A stretch of DNA of 64,000 bases, from contig NZ_JAHIAB010000001.1 of assembly GCF_018760365.1 (NCBI RefSeq), positions 679,131-743,130 of the forward strand. Direction: 5' to 3'. Source of the DNA: Pseudooceanicola endophyticus. Its GTDB lineage: Bacteria; Pseudomonadota; Alphaproteobacteria; Rhodobacterales; Rhodobacteraceae. Position 1 is the first letter of the stretch; the number at the start of each line of letters is the position of its first letter. The position numbers were made by a program, and so were the translations under genes. The notes below the pieces were generated by a model. The model had not been told where the DNA came from and ran no database searches. It saw nothing but the letters and a program-made list of their open reading frames with translations. Positions 1 to 9,607 of this stretch are shown piece after piece.

Positions 1-893
1 AACGGGTTCAGCACGTTGGCGCCGATGACGATCATGTAGAGCATCGCCGAGGTGCGCACCGTGTCCATCACCGCGCGCTTGAAGCCCGAAAGGCTCATGG
101 CGCGGGTGCCGAAGGCCAGCAGCACCGTCAGCGCCGCGCCGACGCCGGAGGCTTCGACCGGGGTGAAGATGCCGGTGTAGATGCCGCCGATGGAGACCAC
201 GATGACGATCAGCAGCGGCAGCGCCCGGAAGAGCAGCGTGAAGCGTTCCGCCAGCGGCACCGCGTGGCCCTTGGGCCCCTGGGCCGGGTCCCGCAGGGTG
301 ACGATCCAGATCGCCGCAATGAAGAGCAGCATCATCAGCGCGCCCGGCAGGATGCCCGCCATGAACAGCCGCCCGATCGATTCTTCGGTCAGGATGGCGT
401 AGATCACGAAGCCGGTCGAGGGCGGGATCAGGAAGCCCAGCGTGCCGCCGGCAGCGATCGAGCCGGTCGAAAGGCCATCACCGTAGCCCAGGCGCTTCAT
501 CTCCGGCAGGGCGACCTTGCCGATGGTGACGGCGGTCGCCACCGAGGAACCCGAGACCGCCGAGAAGGCCGCACAGCCCAGCACCGAGGCCGTGGCCAGG
601 CCGCCGCGGAAACGTCCGACCCAGGCATGGGCCGCGTCATAGAGCCCGCGCGAGAAGCCCGCCTCGGAGCTGATGTTGCCCAGCAGGATGAACATCGGCA
701 CCACGATGAGCGAGTAGTTCGCGACCGCCGAATAGCTTTCGGTCAGCATGAGCGCGCCTGCGCGGCGCAGCCCCTCGACGATCCAGGTGCCGAAGAATCC
801 CACCATCAGCATGGAGAAGGCGACCGGCGTGCGCATCACCATCAGCCCGAAAAGGGCGACGAAGCCCAGGATCCCGATCTGAAGCTCAGTCAT
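1..893 (-). CDS. dctM: TRAP transporter large permease DctM (partial)
   Basis: The large membrane subunit of a tripartite ATP-independent periplasmic transporter, which imports a small carboxylate by ion symport. The gene starts at 893 and runs off the left edge, so about 297 N-terminal residues are visible. They read as long hydrophobic helices. The segments VVPMFILLGNI, AFSAVSGSSVATAVTIG and GGTLGFLIPPS are typical of DctM. The ATG overlaps the end of dctQ by 8 bases, which suggests translational coupling. The substrate cannot be read from this fragment. Confidence 0.93.
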   Translation of the reverse strand, partial: MTELQIGILGFVALFGLMVMRTPVAFSMLMVGFFGTWIVEGLRRAGALMLTESYSAVANYSLIVVPMFILLGNISSEAGFSRGLYDAAHAWVGRFRGGLATASVLGCAAFSAVSGSSVATAVTIGKVALPEMKRLGYGDGLSTGSIAAGGTLGFLIPPSTGFVIYAILTEESIGRLFMAGILPGALMMLLFIAAIWIVTLRDPAQGPKGHAVPLAERFTLLFRALPLLIVIVVSIGGIYTGIFTPVEASGVGAALTVLLAFGTRAMSLSGFKRAVMDTVRTSAMLYMIVIGANVLNP

Positions 894-1404
894 CGCCGGC
901 CCCCCTGTTGGCAATGATGGTGATCAGCTGCACCGCGAAGACCAGGATGCAGAGCCCCATGCCGAAGGCCATGAGGGCGTAGAAGGGCCAGAGCGGCAGG
1001 GCGAGCATGTTCGTCGTGTCGCCGAATTCCAGCGCGTCCATGGCCTTGTACCAGGCGCGCTCGGTCAGGTGATACAGCACCAGGATCGACAGGCAGCGGG
1101 TCAGGATGTCGCCCAGGAAGCGCCCGCCCCAGCCGATCAGCCGGTCGAAGATGTCGGCGCGCACATGCACGCCCGAGGAGGTCGCGTAGGGCAGCGCCAG
1201 CATCGCCAGCGCCACCGCGTTCAGCTGCACGATCTCGTTCAGCCCGAGGATCGGCGCGCCCAGGAAGTAGCGCGAGATGACGCCCCAGGCGATGATCACC
1301 ACCATCGCCAGCAGCAGCACCCCGGCCACCACCGAGAGCGCATGGGTGGCCCTGTCGGTGATGACCGACAGGGACCGCAGGGTTTTCGAATGCGTCACGG
1401 ACAC
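886..1404 (-). CDS. dctQ: TRAP transporter small permease DctQ
   Basis: The small membrane subunit that holds DctM in the TRAP complex. At 172 residues it has the usual family length, with four hydrophobic segments at roughly 20-42, 58-78, 95-115 and 140-165. The motif WGVISRYFLGAPILGLNEI near residue 40 is the conserved DctQ core (RY..G....W/LNE). The start is GTG at 1404, directly after the dctP stop codon at 1405-1407, so the genes form one operon read dctP-dctQ-dctM. Confidence 0.93.
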   Translation of the reverse strand: MSVTHSKTLRSLSVITDRATHALSVVAGVLLLAMVVIIAWGVISRYFLGAPILGLNEIVQLNAVALAMLALPYATSSGVHVRADIFDRLIGWGGRFLGDILTRCLSILVLYHLTERAWYKAMDALEFGDTTNMLALPLWPFYALMAFGMGLCILVFAVQLITIIANRGAGDD

Positions 1405-2382
1405 TCACTCGGCCTTCAGGGCGTCGTAGTAGTCCTGCGCGCCCTTGGTGGCCTTCAGCACCTCGGGGATGATGCTGGCCGAGGCCTTGTTGAAGGCGGC
1501 AGCCGCGTCGGGCGTGGGGGTGATCACCTCGTGGCCGGGCATCCCGGCGAAGGCCTTGATGCCTTCGGCGGCGACGCGCAGCTGGGTGTCCTGGCCCAGT
1601 TGCGAGGCCTCGCGGCCGGCGTCCAGGACCGCCTTCTGGTCCTTGTCGGACAGCGACTTGAAGGCATCGCGGTTCATCAGGATGAAGAACGGAGAGTTGG
1701 TGCTGTCGATGCCGATGGTCAGGTACTTGGAGACCTCGCCCAGCTTGAAGGCATTGACGCCGGTGCCGTCGATCATCGCCGCGTCGATCACCCCGGTCTG
1801 GAGCGAGTTGTAGATCTCGGAGACCGGCATGGAGACCGGGGTGGCGCCCCAGGCCTCGACCATCAGGCCGGTGTTGCGCGAGGGCACGCGGATCTTCATG
1901 CCCTTGACGTCATCGAGGGTGCGCACCGGCTTGTCCTTGGAGAAGATGTAGTTCTTCGCCGAGGACCAGAGCGAGACCAGCTGTACGCGGCGGTATTCGC
2001 CCTTCAGCATGTCGATGTGATCCCACAGCGTCTGGGTGCCGGTTTCCTCGTTCAGCACGCCGGGCAGTTCGGCGACCAGGGTCAGCGGGAAGGTGTTGGC
2101 GGTGTAGCCTGCCAGGCTGACCGACAGATCCGCCACGCCGTCGAGGGCGCGCGAATACTGTTCGACCGGGCCCGGGCCCAGTTCGCCGCCGTTGTAGAGG
2201 CGCACGGTCACGTCACCGCCGGACTTCTCCTTCACCATCTCGGCGAAGGGTTCGAAGGTGCCCGTCGTGTAGGGATGGCCGCCGGCCAGGAAGTTCGCGA
2301 ATTTCAGCTCTTCGGCACCGGCAGCGGCGACGGAGAGCCCCAGCGCCACGGCGGCACCGGCAACAGTCTTGAAAATACCCAT
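1405..2382 (-). CDS. dctP: TRAP transporter solute-binding protein DctP
   Basis: The periplasmic ligand-binding subunit. I chose the ATG at 2382 because GGGAGGA lies just upstream and the N-terminus then reads as a clean signal peptide (MGIFKTVAG...LSVAAAGA-EE, cleaved near residue 23). The mature part has family hallmarks: KFANFLAGGHP at the start, LKGMK-like VKGMKIRVPS around residue 165 with the arginine that usually contacts the substrate carboxylate, and SLQTGVIDA near 200. The product is 325 residues, a normal length. The ligand is not predictable by eye. The divergent LysR gene is the likely regulator. Confidence 0.93.
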   Translation of the reverse strand: MGIFKTVAGAAVALGLSVAAAGAEELKFANFLAGGHPYTTGTFEPFAEMVKEKSGGDVTVRLYNGGELGPGPVEQYSRALDGVADLSVSLAGYTANTFPLTLVAELPGVLNEETGTQTLWDHIDMLKGEYRRVQLVSLWSSAKNYIFSKDKPVRTLDDVKGMKIRVPSRNTGLMVEAWGATPVSMPVSEIYNSLQTGVIDAAMIDGTGVNAFKLGEVSKYLTIGIDSTNSPFFILMNRDAFKSLSDKDQKAVLDAGREASQLGQDTQLRVAAEGIKAFAGMPGHEVITPTPDAAAAFNKASASIIPEVLKATKGAQDYYDALKAE

Positions 2383-2892
2383 AATATCCTCCCGGGTAAG
2401 TTGCGGGACGGCCCGGAGCGGCCAGACCATCCCCGTGATGGTGCGGGGTCAGGCCCCGCTGTCCTTGCCCACCCTCTTGCTGATCGGGCCCGTGCAGGGG
2501 GGCGCGACCTTGCAGGTGGTCGGGAAATCCTTCGGCGTGCCGCCGTGCGGGACGGCATGGCGCTCGGGCGTGAAAGCGCCGGTGACGGGGGCCGTCTTCT
2601 TCGGCGTGCAGGGGGACGTCCTGGCGATGCGGTCGGGGGATGCCTTCGTCCGGGCGGCGCTCACGAAGCCCGCAGGATCACCGCGCAGCGCGGCGATGGC
2701 CGGTGAATGCGACGTATCCCTCCCCCCGATGATGCGTGCCATTCTCGCCTCCCCCGTTCATGGCAACCGCAAGGCGCGGACCGGCGGAACCGGACTGCGA
2801 CCTCACTGAACCGTGACTATACAAGGCCGCGTCTTCTGGACAATTTCCGAGCTTTGGACATAGCGTTCCGATATCTGAACGATGAGGGCGCC
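2383..2892. other. Intergenic region between dctP and the divergent LysR gene
   Basis: About 510 bases between two divergent start codons. It must carry both promoters and the LysR binding site, but I could not fix a clear -35/-10 pair. Short reading frames cross it in both directions. None has a recognisable domain or a convincing ribosome site, so I treat them as chance in high-GC DNA. The 3' third, about 2810-2890, is more AT-rich and is the best place for the promoters. Confidence 0.5.
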
Positions 2893-3786
2893 ATGAAGTG
2901 GAAGATCGACGACGTTCCGGTCTTTGTCGCGGTGGTCGACCACCAGGGCATCACCGCCGCCGCCCGGGCGCTGGACATGCCGAAATCCACCGTCTCGGCC
3001 GCGCTTCAGCGCCTTGAGACCGCGCTTGGCCTGCGCCTGCTGGACCGCAATTCCCGCAACCTCCGCGTCACCAGCGAGGGAGAGACCTTCTATCGCCAGT
3101 CGCTGCTGATCCTCGAACAGGTGCGCGAGACGGATGCGACCATGGCCGGCCTCAACAGCCTGCCATCGGGTCGCCTGACGATCTCTCTGCCGCCCGCCTT
3201 CAGCCAGGAGATCCTGGCGGCGAATCTCGCGGCCTTCCGGCGCCGCTACCCCGAGATCGAGTTCGAGCTGATCGTCACCAGCCGCCCCGTCGATCTGGTG
3301 CGCGAACAGCTGGATGCCGCCATCGTCGTGGGCCATCAGGACGATTCCGAGATGATCTCGAAGACGCTGGTGTCGGGATCACTGCGTTGGGTGACGACGC
3401 CCGCCTACCTGGCCGCCCATCCGGTCGGGCGGCGCATCGCCGAGATCGAACCCCACGTCCAGATCTGCGAGAAACGCTATGGCCAGAAACGCATGGCGGT
3501 GCTCTGCGACGGCCAGGCCGCCAGCGTCGATCTGGCGCGCGGCGTCACCCATGTGAACGATCCGCTGGCGGTGCGCCGCGCGGTGCTGCACGGCGCCGGG
3601 ATCTCGCTCCTGCCAGAGTTCTACTGCCATCAGCAGCTGCGCGAGGGCACCCTGATCGAGATCTGCCAGCACATCACCTTCGACCCGGAAATCTCCAAGC
3701 TTTCCGTGGTCTACCCCAGCCGGCGGCTGATGTCGCCGAAGGTCCGCGCCTTCCTGGAATTCCTCGACCACATCTGCCGGATCTGA
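2893..3786 (+). CDS. LysR family transcriptional regulator
   Basis: A DNA-binding regulator of 297 residues, the standard LysR length. The N-terminus holds the winged helix-turn-helix (FVAVVDHQGITAAARALDMPKSTVSAALQRLE, about residues 9-40, broken here only by reading), followed by LGLRLLDRNSRNLRVTSEGE. Residues 90-290 form the periplasmic-binding-like effector domain. I chose the ATG at 2893 because it places the HTH at the usual distance from the N-terminus; an upstream in-frame extension adds only low-complexity sequence. It is divergent from the TRAP operon and probably controls it in response to its substrate. Confidence 0.92.
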   Translation: MKWKIDDVPVFVAVVDHQGITAAARALDMPKSTVSAALQRLETALGLRLLDRNSRNLRVTSEGETFYRQSLLILEQVRETDATMAGLNSLPSGRLTISLPPAFSQEILAANLAAFRRRYPEIEFELIVTSRPVDLVREQLDAAIVVGHQDDSEMISKTLVSGSLRWVTTPAYLAAHPVGRRIAEIEPHVQICEKRYGQKRMAVLCDGQAASVDLARGVTHVNDPLAVRRAVLHGAGISLLPEFYCHQQLREGTLIEICQHITFDPEISKLSVVYPSRRLMSPKVRAFLEFLDHICRI

Positions 3787-3841
3787 GCCGTCGCAGCGTC
3801 ACCATTTCTCCACCGATGGCGCTACCGCGTCCTTCTGACTG

Positions 3842-3870
3842 TTGATATCGCCGCGAAGCCCCTCTAGGGA
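3842..3870 (+). promoter_or_regulatory. Possible icd promoter
   Basis: TTGATA at 3842-3847 and TAGGGA at 3865-3870 are separated by 17 bases and lie about 127 bases upstream of icd. The -35 is good and the -10 is weak, so this is tentative. Confidence 0.3.
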
Positions 3871-3996
3871 ATTGGGCAGGAGACTGCGGCCCAAGCCCAG
3901 TGCCCCCGGAACGCCCTTCCGGGACGGGACGCCGCCCAACAGAGAGGCCGCCGACAGCGGTCGTAACCTTCCGACGACGTAAAAGGGGAAAGAAAC

Positions 3997-6201
3997 ATGG
4001 CTCCTTCGAACACGCCCGATATCGTGTATACAAAGGTAGACGAAGCGCCCGAGCTCGCCTCGGCCTCGCTTCTGCCGATCATCCGGGCCTTTGCCGCACC
4101 TGCCGGCGTGACCATCGGCACCAAGGATATCTCCCTTGCGGGCCGCATCATCGCGACCTTCCCGGAAGTGCTGACCGAAGCACAGCAGCAGACCGATGAC
4201 CTGGCCGTGCTGGGCGAGCTGGTGAAGACCCCCGAAGCCAACGTCATCAAGCTGCCGAACATCTCGGCCTCGGTGCCCCAGCTGGTCGCCGCGATCAAGG
4301 AACTGCAGTCCCAGGGCTACGCCCTGCCCGACTACCCCTATACCCCCGAGACCGACGAAGAGAAGGCCATCCAGGCCAAGTACGACGGCATCAAGGGCTC
4401 GGCCGTGAACCCGGTGCTGCGCGAGGGCAACTCGGACCGCCGCGCCGCCGTCGCGGTGAAGAACTACGCCATGTCGCACCCGCACCGCATGGGCGAGTGG
4501 ACCGCCGACAGCAAGACCCGCGTCTCGGCCATGTCGGGCGGCGACTTCTTCTCGAACGAAGTTTCGGCCACGCTGGCGGCTGCCGCCAAGGCCAAGATCG
4601 TGCTGGAAACCGCCGCAGGTGAAACCGTCCTGAAAGAGGGCGTCTCCTACCCGGCCGGCACCGTGGTCGATGCGACCTTCATGTCCGCCAAGGCGCTGGA
4701 CGCCTTCCTGACGGAAGAGATCGCCAAGACCAAGGAAGAGGGCACGCTGTTCTCGATCCACATGAAGGCGACGATGATGAAGGTCTCGGACCCGATCATC
4801 TTCGGCCATGCGGTCAAGGCCTGGCTGGCCCCGGTGTTCGAAGCCTTCGGCGACAAGCTGGCCGCGCTCGGCGTCAACCCGAACTCGGGCCTGGGCGACC
4901 TGCTGGCCCGCGTGAAGGACGATGCAGAAATCATGGCCGCCATCGACGCCTGCACCGCCGAGCGTCCGCCGATGTACATGGTGAACTCCGACAAGGGCAT
5001 CACCAACCTGCACGTCCCCTCGGACGTCATCATCGACGCCTCGATGCCCGCGCTGATCCGCGCCGGCGGCAAGGGCTGGGGCCCGGACGGCAAGGAAGCG
5101 GACACCAACTGCGTGATCCCCGACAATTCCTACGCGCCGGTCTATGACGCCTCGGTCGAATTCTTCAAGGCCAACGGCAAGCTGAACCCGGCGACCGCAG
5201 GCACCGTGCAGAACATCGGTCTGATGGCGCAGAAGGCGGAAGAATACGGCTCCCACCCCACCACCTTCGAGATCCCGGCGGACGGCACCGTCAAGATGAT
5301 CCTCGAAGACGGTACCGTGCTGCACAGCCACGCGGTCGAAGCCGGCGACATCTGGCGCTCTGCCTCGGCCCGCAAGGCCCCGATCGAGGACTGGGTGAAC
5401 CTGGCCATCGAGCGTCAGGCCGACACCGGCTACCGCGCGATCTTCTGGCTGGACGAAGCCCGTGCCCACGACGCCGAGCTGATCAAGATGGTGAAGCCGA
5501 TCCTCGAGGCGAAAGGCGTTGCCGACAAGTTCGAGATCATGGCGCCCCGCGAAGCCACCATCGCCAGCCTTGAGACCATCACCAAGGGCGAGAACACGAT
5601 TGCCATCACCGGCAACGTGCTGCGCGACTACCTGACCGACCTGTTCCCGATCCTGGAACTGGCGACCTCGGCCAAGATGCTGTCCATCGTCAAGCTGATG
5701 CAGGGCGGCGGCCTGTTCGAAACCGGCGCCGGCGGCTCGGCCCCCAAGCACGTCCAGCAGCTGGTGGAAGAGAACCACCTGCGGTGGGACTCCCTGGGCG
5801 AGTTCTGCGCCCTGGGCGAGTCGTTCCGCTTCCTGGCCTCGGCCAAGGGCAACGCCAAGGCCAAGGTGCTGGGCGCCGCGGTCGACGTGGCCACGCAGGG
5901 CATCCTCGACAACGACAAGTCGCCCTCGCGCAAGGTGGGTGAGCCCGACAACCGCGACAGCCACTTCTACTTCGCCATGTACTGGGCCAAGGCCCTGGCC
6001 GAGCAGAGCGACGACGCAGAGCTGGCCGCCCACTTCGCCCCCATCGCCAAGGCGCTGGCCGACAACGAAGCCACCATCGTGGCCGAGTTCAAGGCGGTTC
6101 AGGGCAAGCCGGCGGATCTGGGCGGCTACTACCATGCCGATCCGGCGAAGGTCACGGCGGTCATGCGCCCCTCGGCCACGCTGAACGGCATCATCGGCTG
6201 A
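3997..6201 (+). CDS. icd: NADP-dependent isocitrate dehydrogenase, monomeric type
   Basis: Catalyses oxidative decarboxylation of isocitrate to 2-oxoglutarate with NADP in the TCA cycle. The 734 residues fit the monomeric IDH-II family (about 740) and not the 400-residue dimeric form. Recognisable stretches are [19 protein letters not shown]-like [28 protein letters not shown] near residue 135 (substrate contact region) and [17 protein letters not shown] near 250. The ribosome site AAAGGGGAAAG precedes the ATG. It stands alone and is followed by a strong terminator at 6243. Confidence 0.97.
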   Translation: MAPSNTPDIVYTKVDEAPELASASLLPIIRAFAAPAGVTIGTKDISLAGRIIATFPEVLTEAQQQTDDLAVLGELVKTPEANVIKLPNISASVPQLVAAIKELQSQGYALPDYPYTPETDEEKAIQAKYDGIKGSAVNPVLREGNSDRRAAVAVKNYAMSHPHRMGEWTADSKTRVSAMSGGDFFSNEVSATLAAAAKAKIVLETAAGETVLKEGVSYPAGTVVDATFMSAKALDAFLTEEIAKTKEEGTLFSIHMKATMMKVSDPIIFGHAVKAWLAPVFEAFGDKLAALGVNPNSGLGDLLARVKDDAEIMAAIDACTAERPPMYMVNSDKGITNLHVPSDVIIDASMPALIRAGGKGWGPDGKEADTNCVIPDNSYAPVYDASVEFFKANGKLNPATAGTVQNIGLMAQKAEEYGSHPTTFEIPADGTVKMILEDGTVLHSHAVEAGDIWRSASARKAPIEDWVNLAIERQADTGYRAIFWLDEARAHDAELIKMVKPILEAKGVADKFEIMAPREATIASLETITKGENTIAITGNVLRDYLTDLFPILELATSAKMLSIVKLMQGGGLFETGAGGSAPKHVQQLVEENHLRWDSLGEFCALGESFRFLASAKGNAKAKVLGAAVDVATQGILDNDKSPSRKVGEPDNRDSHFYFAMYWAKALAEQSDDAELAAHFAPIAKALADNEATIVAEFKAVQGKPADLGGYYHADPAKVTAVMRPSATLNGIIG

Positions 6202-6242
6202 TCCGGGCGGCGGGGGCCTGCCCCCGCCCCTGTCCAGACAGA

Positions 6243-6279
6243 ACCGCCGCCGGAGCGATCCGGCGGCGGTTTTCGTTTT
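6243..6279 (+). terminator. Rho-independent terminator of icd
   Basis: A perfect 11-bp stem, ACCGCCGCCGG at 6243-6253 with CCGGCGGCGGT at 6260-6270, has loop AGCGAT and is followed by TTTCGTTTTC. Confidence 0.9.
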
Positions 6280-6290
6280 CAGATCTGATA

Positions 6291-6325
6291 CTTACCCCAA
6301 TTCCTCTGAGGCTTACCCCAATTCC
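6291..6325. repeat. 14-bp direct repeat across the GNAT stop codon
   Basis: CTTACCCCAATTCC occurs at 6291-6304 and again at 6312-6325, a 21-bp period. On the minus strand this duplicates the last codons and stop of the GNAT gene, so the first stop is followed by a second copy of the gene end. Confidence 0.8.
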
Positions 6326-7143
6326 ATCGTGGCGATGGCCTGCAGGGTCGGCCCGGTGCGGGGCGGATCGCCCCGGTACATCCGGGCGGTGGCGAAGGTC
6401 TCTTCGAAGCCCAGCCCCTCCAGCGCCTCGGCCAGGGCCAGATTGCCCGGCGCCACGTCGATGAAGACCGTTTCGGAGGGCAGGCGCGCCAGCGCGGCCC
6501 GGGCCAGCCGCAGCGCCAGCGCCGTGTCCGGGGCGATGATCGGCCCGATCTTCACGCCGCTGCCGCAGCGCCGGATGGTGGCAAAGCCCTGATCCTCTTC
6601 CAGCGCCACGCTGACCCGGTCCGCTCCGGCCTTCAGCCATTCGAACAGGAAGGCGGGACGAACAATGCCCGTGGCCTCCAGATCGACCCGCGCCAGCGCC
6701 GCCAGGTCCTGCGGACCGACATCGCGGATCTCGGCATCCGTCTCGGGCGTGAGGGTCCCGGCGAAGCGGCGCGAGGCCCCCGCCCGCACGAAGCCCGAGG
6801 CGGCGTAATTCGCCTCCTGCGCGGCGACGCCATCCAGCCCGATGCAGCGGGTCCCGGCATGGGCCAGCGCATGATCCCACAGCGCCTTGCCGATGCCCTG
6901 GCCCCGAAACTCCGGCGCGCAGATGTAAAAGCCCAGAAAGGCGAAATCCGGCGAATGGTTGACCACAGAGATGCAGGCCACCACCGCGCCGTCGCATTCG
7001 GCCACGAAGAACCCCTCCGGGTCGGCGGCATGGAAGGGCACGGCATCGGCCAGCCCGGGGTTCCAGCCCTCGGCAGCGGCCCAGCCCAGCATCAGCGACA
7101 GCTCTTCGGGGCGGGCGGTGCGGAAGCGGACGGATCGGGTCAT
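6313..7143 (-). CDS. GNAT family N-acetyltransferase (two GNAT-like halves)
   Basis: A predicted acetyl-CoA-dependent N-acetyltransferase of 276 residues. The N-terminal GNAT domain covers about residues 1-135. Its acetyl-CoA loop reads EFRGQGIGKALWDHAL (R/Q-x-x-G-x-G/A type). Residues 150-270 look like the second, degenerate acetyltransferase fold found in YitI-like proteins. The start ATG at 7143 overlaps the stop of the upstream GntR regulator as ATGA, so the two are translationally coupled and the acetyltransferase is probably under that regulator. The acceptor substrate is unknown. Confidence 0.85.
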   Translation of the reverse strand: MTRSVRFRTARPEELSLMLGWAAAEGWNPGLADAVPFHAADPEGFFVAECDGAVVACISVVNHSPDFAFLGFYICAPEFRGQGIGKALWDHALAHAGTRCIGLDGVAAQEANYAASGFVRAGASRRFAGTLTPETDAEIRDVGPQDLAALARVDLEATGIVRPAFLFEWLKAGADRVSVALEEDQGFATIRRCGSGVKIGPIIAPDTALALRLARAALARLPSETVFIDVAPGNLALAEALEGLGFEETFATARMYRGDPPRTGPTLQAIATMELG

Positions 7144-7820
7144 GGCACCAGGGCCTCCTTCAGGCTGAGCGGACGGGTGCGCCGGTCGAGGTCGAGCGAG
7201 GAAATCAGCGTCTGGAGATGTTCCACCATCAGCCATTCGGCGCGATCGGCATCGCCGGCGGCCAGCGCATCGACCAGGCGGTGATGGGGCGCGTTCACGC
7301 AGCCCGCAGTGCTGCCCCGGCCATAGATCGCCATGATCAGGGACGAGCGCGCGACCAGTTGCTCCAACAGCTCGCGCAGGGTCTCCTTGCCCGAAATCCG
7401 GGCGATTTCCAGGTGGAACTGGCCGCAAAGATAGACGCCGCGCCCGTGGTTGCCCTCCGCCTCGGCGGCGTGCTCCTCGGCGATGAGGGCGCGCAGGGCC
7501 CCGGCATCGGCGTCGCTCATGCGAAGGGCGGCGGCCCGTGCGGTCGAAGCCTCGAGCAGCGCGCGCGCCTCCAGCACCTCGATGGCCTCGGTCGGGCCGG
7601 GATGGGCGACATAGGCGCCCCGGTTCGGACGCCGGTCCACCAGACGCATATGCGCCAGGCTTTGCAGCGCGGCCCGGGCGACGGTGCGGCTGACCCCGAA
7701 GATGGTGCCGACCTCGTCCTCGTTCAGCTTGGTCCCGGGGGCGATGCGATGGGCGTGGATGGCATCCGCCAGTTCCGTCGCCACCCTGTCGCTGCTGATC
7801 TCCTGAATCCCGCCAGCCAT
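7140..7820 (-). CDS. GntR family regulator, FCD (FadR) subfamily
   Basis: A DNA-binding repressor or activator of 226 residues. The winged HTH occupies about residues 10-75 (LNEDEVGTIFGVSRTVARAAL then LVDRRPNRGAYVA). The C-terminal FCD domain, about 85-215, carries the usual metal-binding pattern with the histidine of FHLEIARISG and the later histidine HHRLVDALAAGD. I chose ATG 7820 because GAGAGGG lies upstream and the protein then has standard length. It is the first gene of a two-gene operon with the GNAT gene. Confidence 0.9.
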   Translation of the reverse strand: MAGGIQEISSDRVATELADAIHAHRIAPGTKLNEDEVGTIFGVSRTVARAALQSLAHMRLVDRRPNRGAYVAHPGPTEAIEVLEARALLEASTARAAALRMSDADAGALRALIAEEHAAEAEGNHGRGVYLCGQFHLEIARISGKETLRELLEQLVARSSLIMAIYGRGSTAGCVNAPHHRLVDALAAGDADRAEWLMVEHLQTLISSLDLDRRTRPLSLKEALVP

Positions 7821-7963
7821 GTCCCGCAATCCCTCTCCACATGCAGAGTGACCGGGTTCACACCCCCGTTCAAGCACCGATCCGGTGCCAAAATGGCTTT
7901 TCATGTGCCGGAAATCAGGTGGCACCGCGGTCAAATATATTCTCCGCGCACCTTGTTCGCGAC

Positions 7964-7993
7964 GGACCGGGAGAGGTCAAGCTCTCCCGGACC
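7964..7993 (-). terminator. Hairpin downstream of the DEAD-box helicase
   Basis: CCGGGAGAG at 7967-7975 pairs with CTCTCCCGG at 7982-7990, extended by two outer GC pairs. There is no T-run on either side, so it may be an RNA 3'-end or stability hairpin rather than a classical terminator. Confidence 0.45.
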
Positions 7994-8007
7994 TGCCGCA
8001 GGGTCAA

Positions 8008-9321
8008 TCAGGCGGCAGGCTTGCGGCGCGGACGGCGGCGGCGGGCGCCATTGCCCGGGGCACCGGCGTTCTGCTGGGGCTTGCGCCCTTCCCCACCCTT
8101 GCCGGCATTGCCGTTGCCACCGCCGCCACCGCGACGGCGACCGCCGCCGGAGCGCGGCTTGGAGGCCGCTTCGGAGCTGCCGGCATGGGCCAGCATGTTG
8201 GGCCCGGAGGCGACCGGGATCTCGATCTTCATCAGGCGCTGGATCTGGCGCAGCAGGTCGACATCCTCGGCGGTGCAGAAGGCGATCGCCTCGCCCTCGC
8301 GGCCCGCGCGGGCGGTCCGGCCGATGCGGTGCACGTAGTTCTCGGGCACTTCCGGCAGGTCGTAGTTGATCACGTAGGCGACGCCGGGAATGTCGATGCC
8401 GCGGGCGGCAACGTCGGTGGCGACCAGGATGGTGATCTCGCCCGAGCGGAAGCCGGCGATGGCGCGGTCACGCTGGCCCTGGCTCTTGTTGCCGTGGATC
8501 GAGGCGACGTTGTAGCCGTCCTTCTCCAGCTGGCGCTTCAGCTTTTCCGAACCGTGCTTGGTGCGCCCGAAGACCAGCGTCAGGGCCTCGGGTTCCTTGT
8601 CGAGGATCTCGCGCAGCATGGCGGGCTTGTCGGCCTTGGACAGGAAGTGCACCGACTGGGTGACCTTGTCGGCGGCCTTGCCCGGAGGCGTGACCTGCAC
8701 CTTCTCGGGGTTGGTCAGGTAGGCGCGGCTCAGCTCTTCCATCTGCTTGGGCATGGTGGCCGAGAACAGCATGGTCTGGCGCGGCGTGCCCAGCGCGGGC
8801 GCGATCTTGCGCAGCGCGTGGATGAAGCCCATGTCGAGCATCTGGTCGGCCTCGTCCAGCACCAGGTTGCCGACCTGCGACAGGTCGACGGCGCGGCGGT
8901 CCATCAGGTCGATCAGGCGACCGGGGGTGGCGACCAGGATGTCGGTGCCCTTCTCCAGCATGTTGATCTGGCGGTTCAGCGACTGGCCGCCCACCACGGT
9001 CGAGACCTTGATGCGGGTCTTGCCGGTGATGGCCTTCAGGTTGTCGGCGATCTGGTTGACCAGCTCGCGGGTCGGGGCCAGCACCAGCGCCTTGGCGGTG
9101 CGCGGCGCAGGACGGCCCGGTTTCGCCAGCATCCGGTCGATCAGCGGCAGGCCGAAGGCCAGGGTCTTGCCGGTGCCGGTCTGGGCCAGGCCCAGCACGT
9201 CGCGGCCTTCCAGCGCCAGCGGGATGGCCCGGGCCTGGATCGGGGTGGGCGTCTCGAAGCCGCCTTCGGCCAGGGCACGGGTCAGGGTCTCGGACAGGCC
9301 GAGGGTGTCGAAGTTGGACAC
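8008..9321 (-). CDS. rhlE: DEAD-box ATP-dependent RNA helicase, RhlE-like
   Basis: Unwinds RNA duplexes with ATP in RNA remodelling or decay. All helicase motifs are visible in order: Q motif PTPIQARAIP, motif I AQTGTGKT, Ib TPGR, II DEAD (as VLDEADQM), III SAT, V VATDVAARGIDI and VI HRIGRTARAGR. The last 50 residues are a Gly/Arg/Lys-rich basic tail of the RNA-binding type. The start is GTG at 9321, backed by AAAGGAA seven bases upstream and by the family N-terminus (FDTLGLSETL). An upstream in-frame extension is Arg/Pro-rich noise. The product is 437 residues. Confidence 0.95.
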   Translation of the reverse strand: MSNFDTLGLSETLTRALAEGGFETPTPIQARAIPLALEGRDVLGLAQTGTGKTLAFGLPLIDRMLAKPGRPAPRTAKALVLAPTRELVNQIADNLKAITGKTRIKVSTVVGGQSLNRQINMLEKGTDILVATPGRLIDLMDRRAVDLSQVGNLVLDEADQMLDMGFIHALRKIAPALGTPRQTMLFSATMPKQMEELSRAYLTNPEKVQVTPPGKAADKVTQSVHFLSKADKPAMLREILDKEPEALTLVFGRTKHGSEKLKRQLEKDGYNVASIHGNKSQGQRDRAIAGFRSGEITILVATDVAARGIDIPGVAYVINYDLPEVPENYVHRIGRTARAGREGEAIAFCTAEDVDLLRQIQRLMKIEIPVASGPNMLAHAGSSEAASKPRSGGGRRRGGGGGNGNAGKGGEGRKPQQNAGAPGNGARRRRPRRKPAA

Positions 9322-9607
9322 GTCAATTCCTTTCGAACCATGCGCCCGGGTCCTCCCCGGAGCATGCGCATGGTAGGCAGGTCGCGGCGCGCCACGGACC
9401 GGCTTGGTTTCAGCGGGGCCTGCCCTGCCGGCACGCCGGAAACTCCGGCCCCGGGGACATGCGCGCGCCCGCGTCAGCCGCCCTGCGTGATGGGGAAACT
9501 GGGGAAGGTGAAAGCGCGGATCGGCAAGGATACGTCGCGCGGCTGCCTCACGCGGCAGCAAAGATGAGAGCTAGATGGAGGAAAAACATGAAACTGTCAA
9601 GGAACTG

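Noticed and set aside
2369..2809. Frames of 97-146 codons in the dctP-LysR gap
   Set aside because: No family, no ribosome site, and codon composition differs from neighbours.
3799..6135. Long 778-codon frame opposite icd on the minus strand
   Set aside because: It mirrors icd in codon phase, is rich in His, Gly, Val and Arg, has no domain and no ribosome site. A by-product of strong GC bias at third positions.
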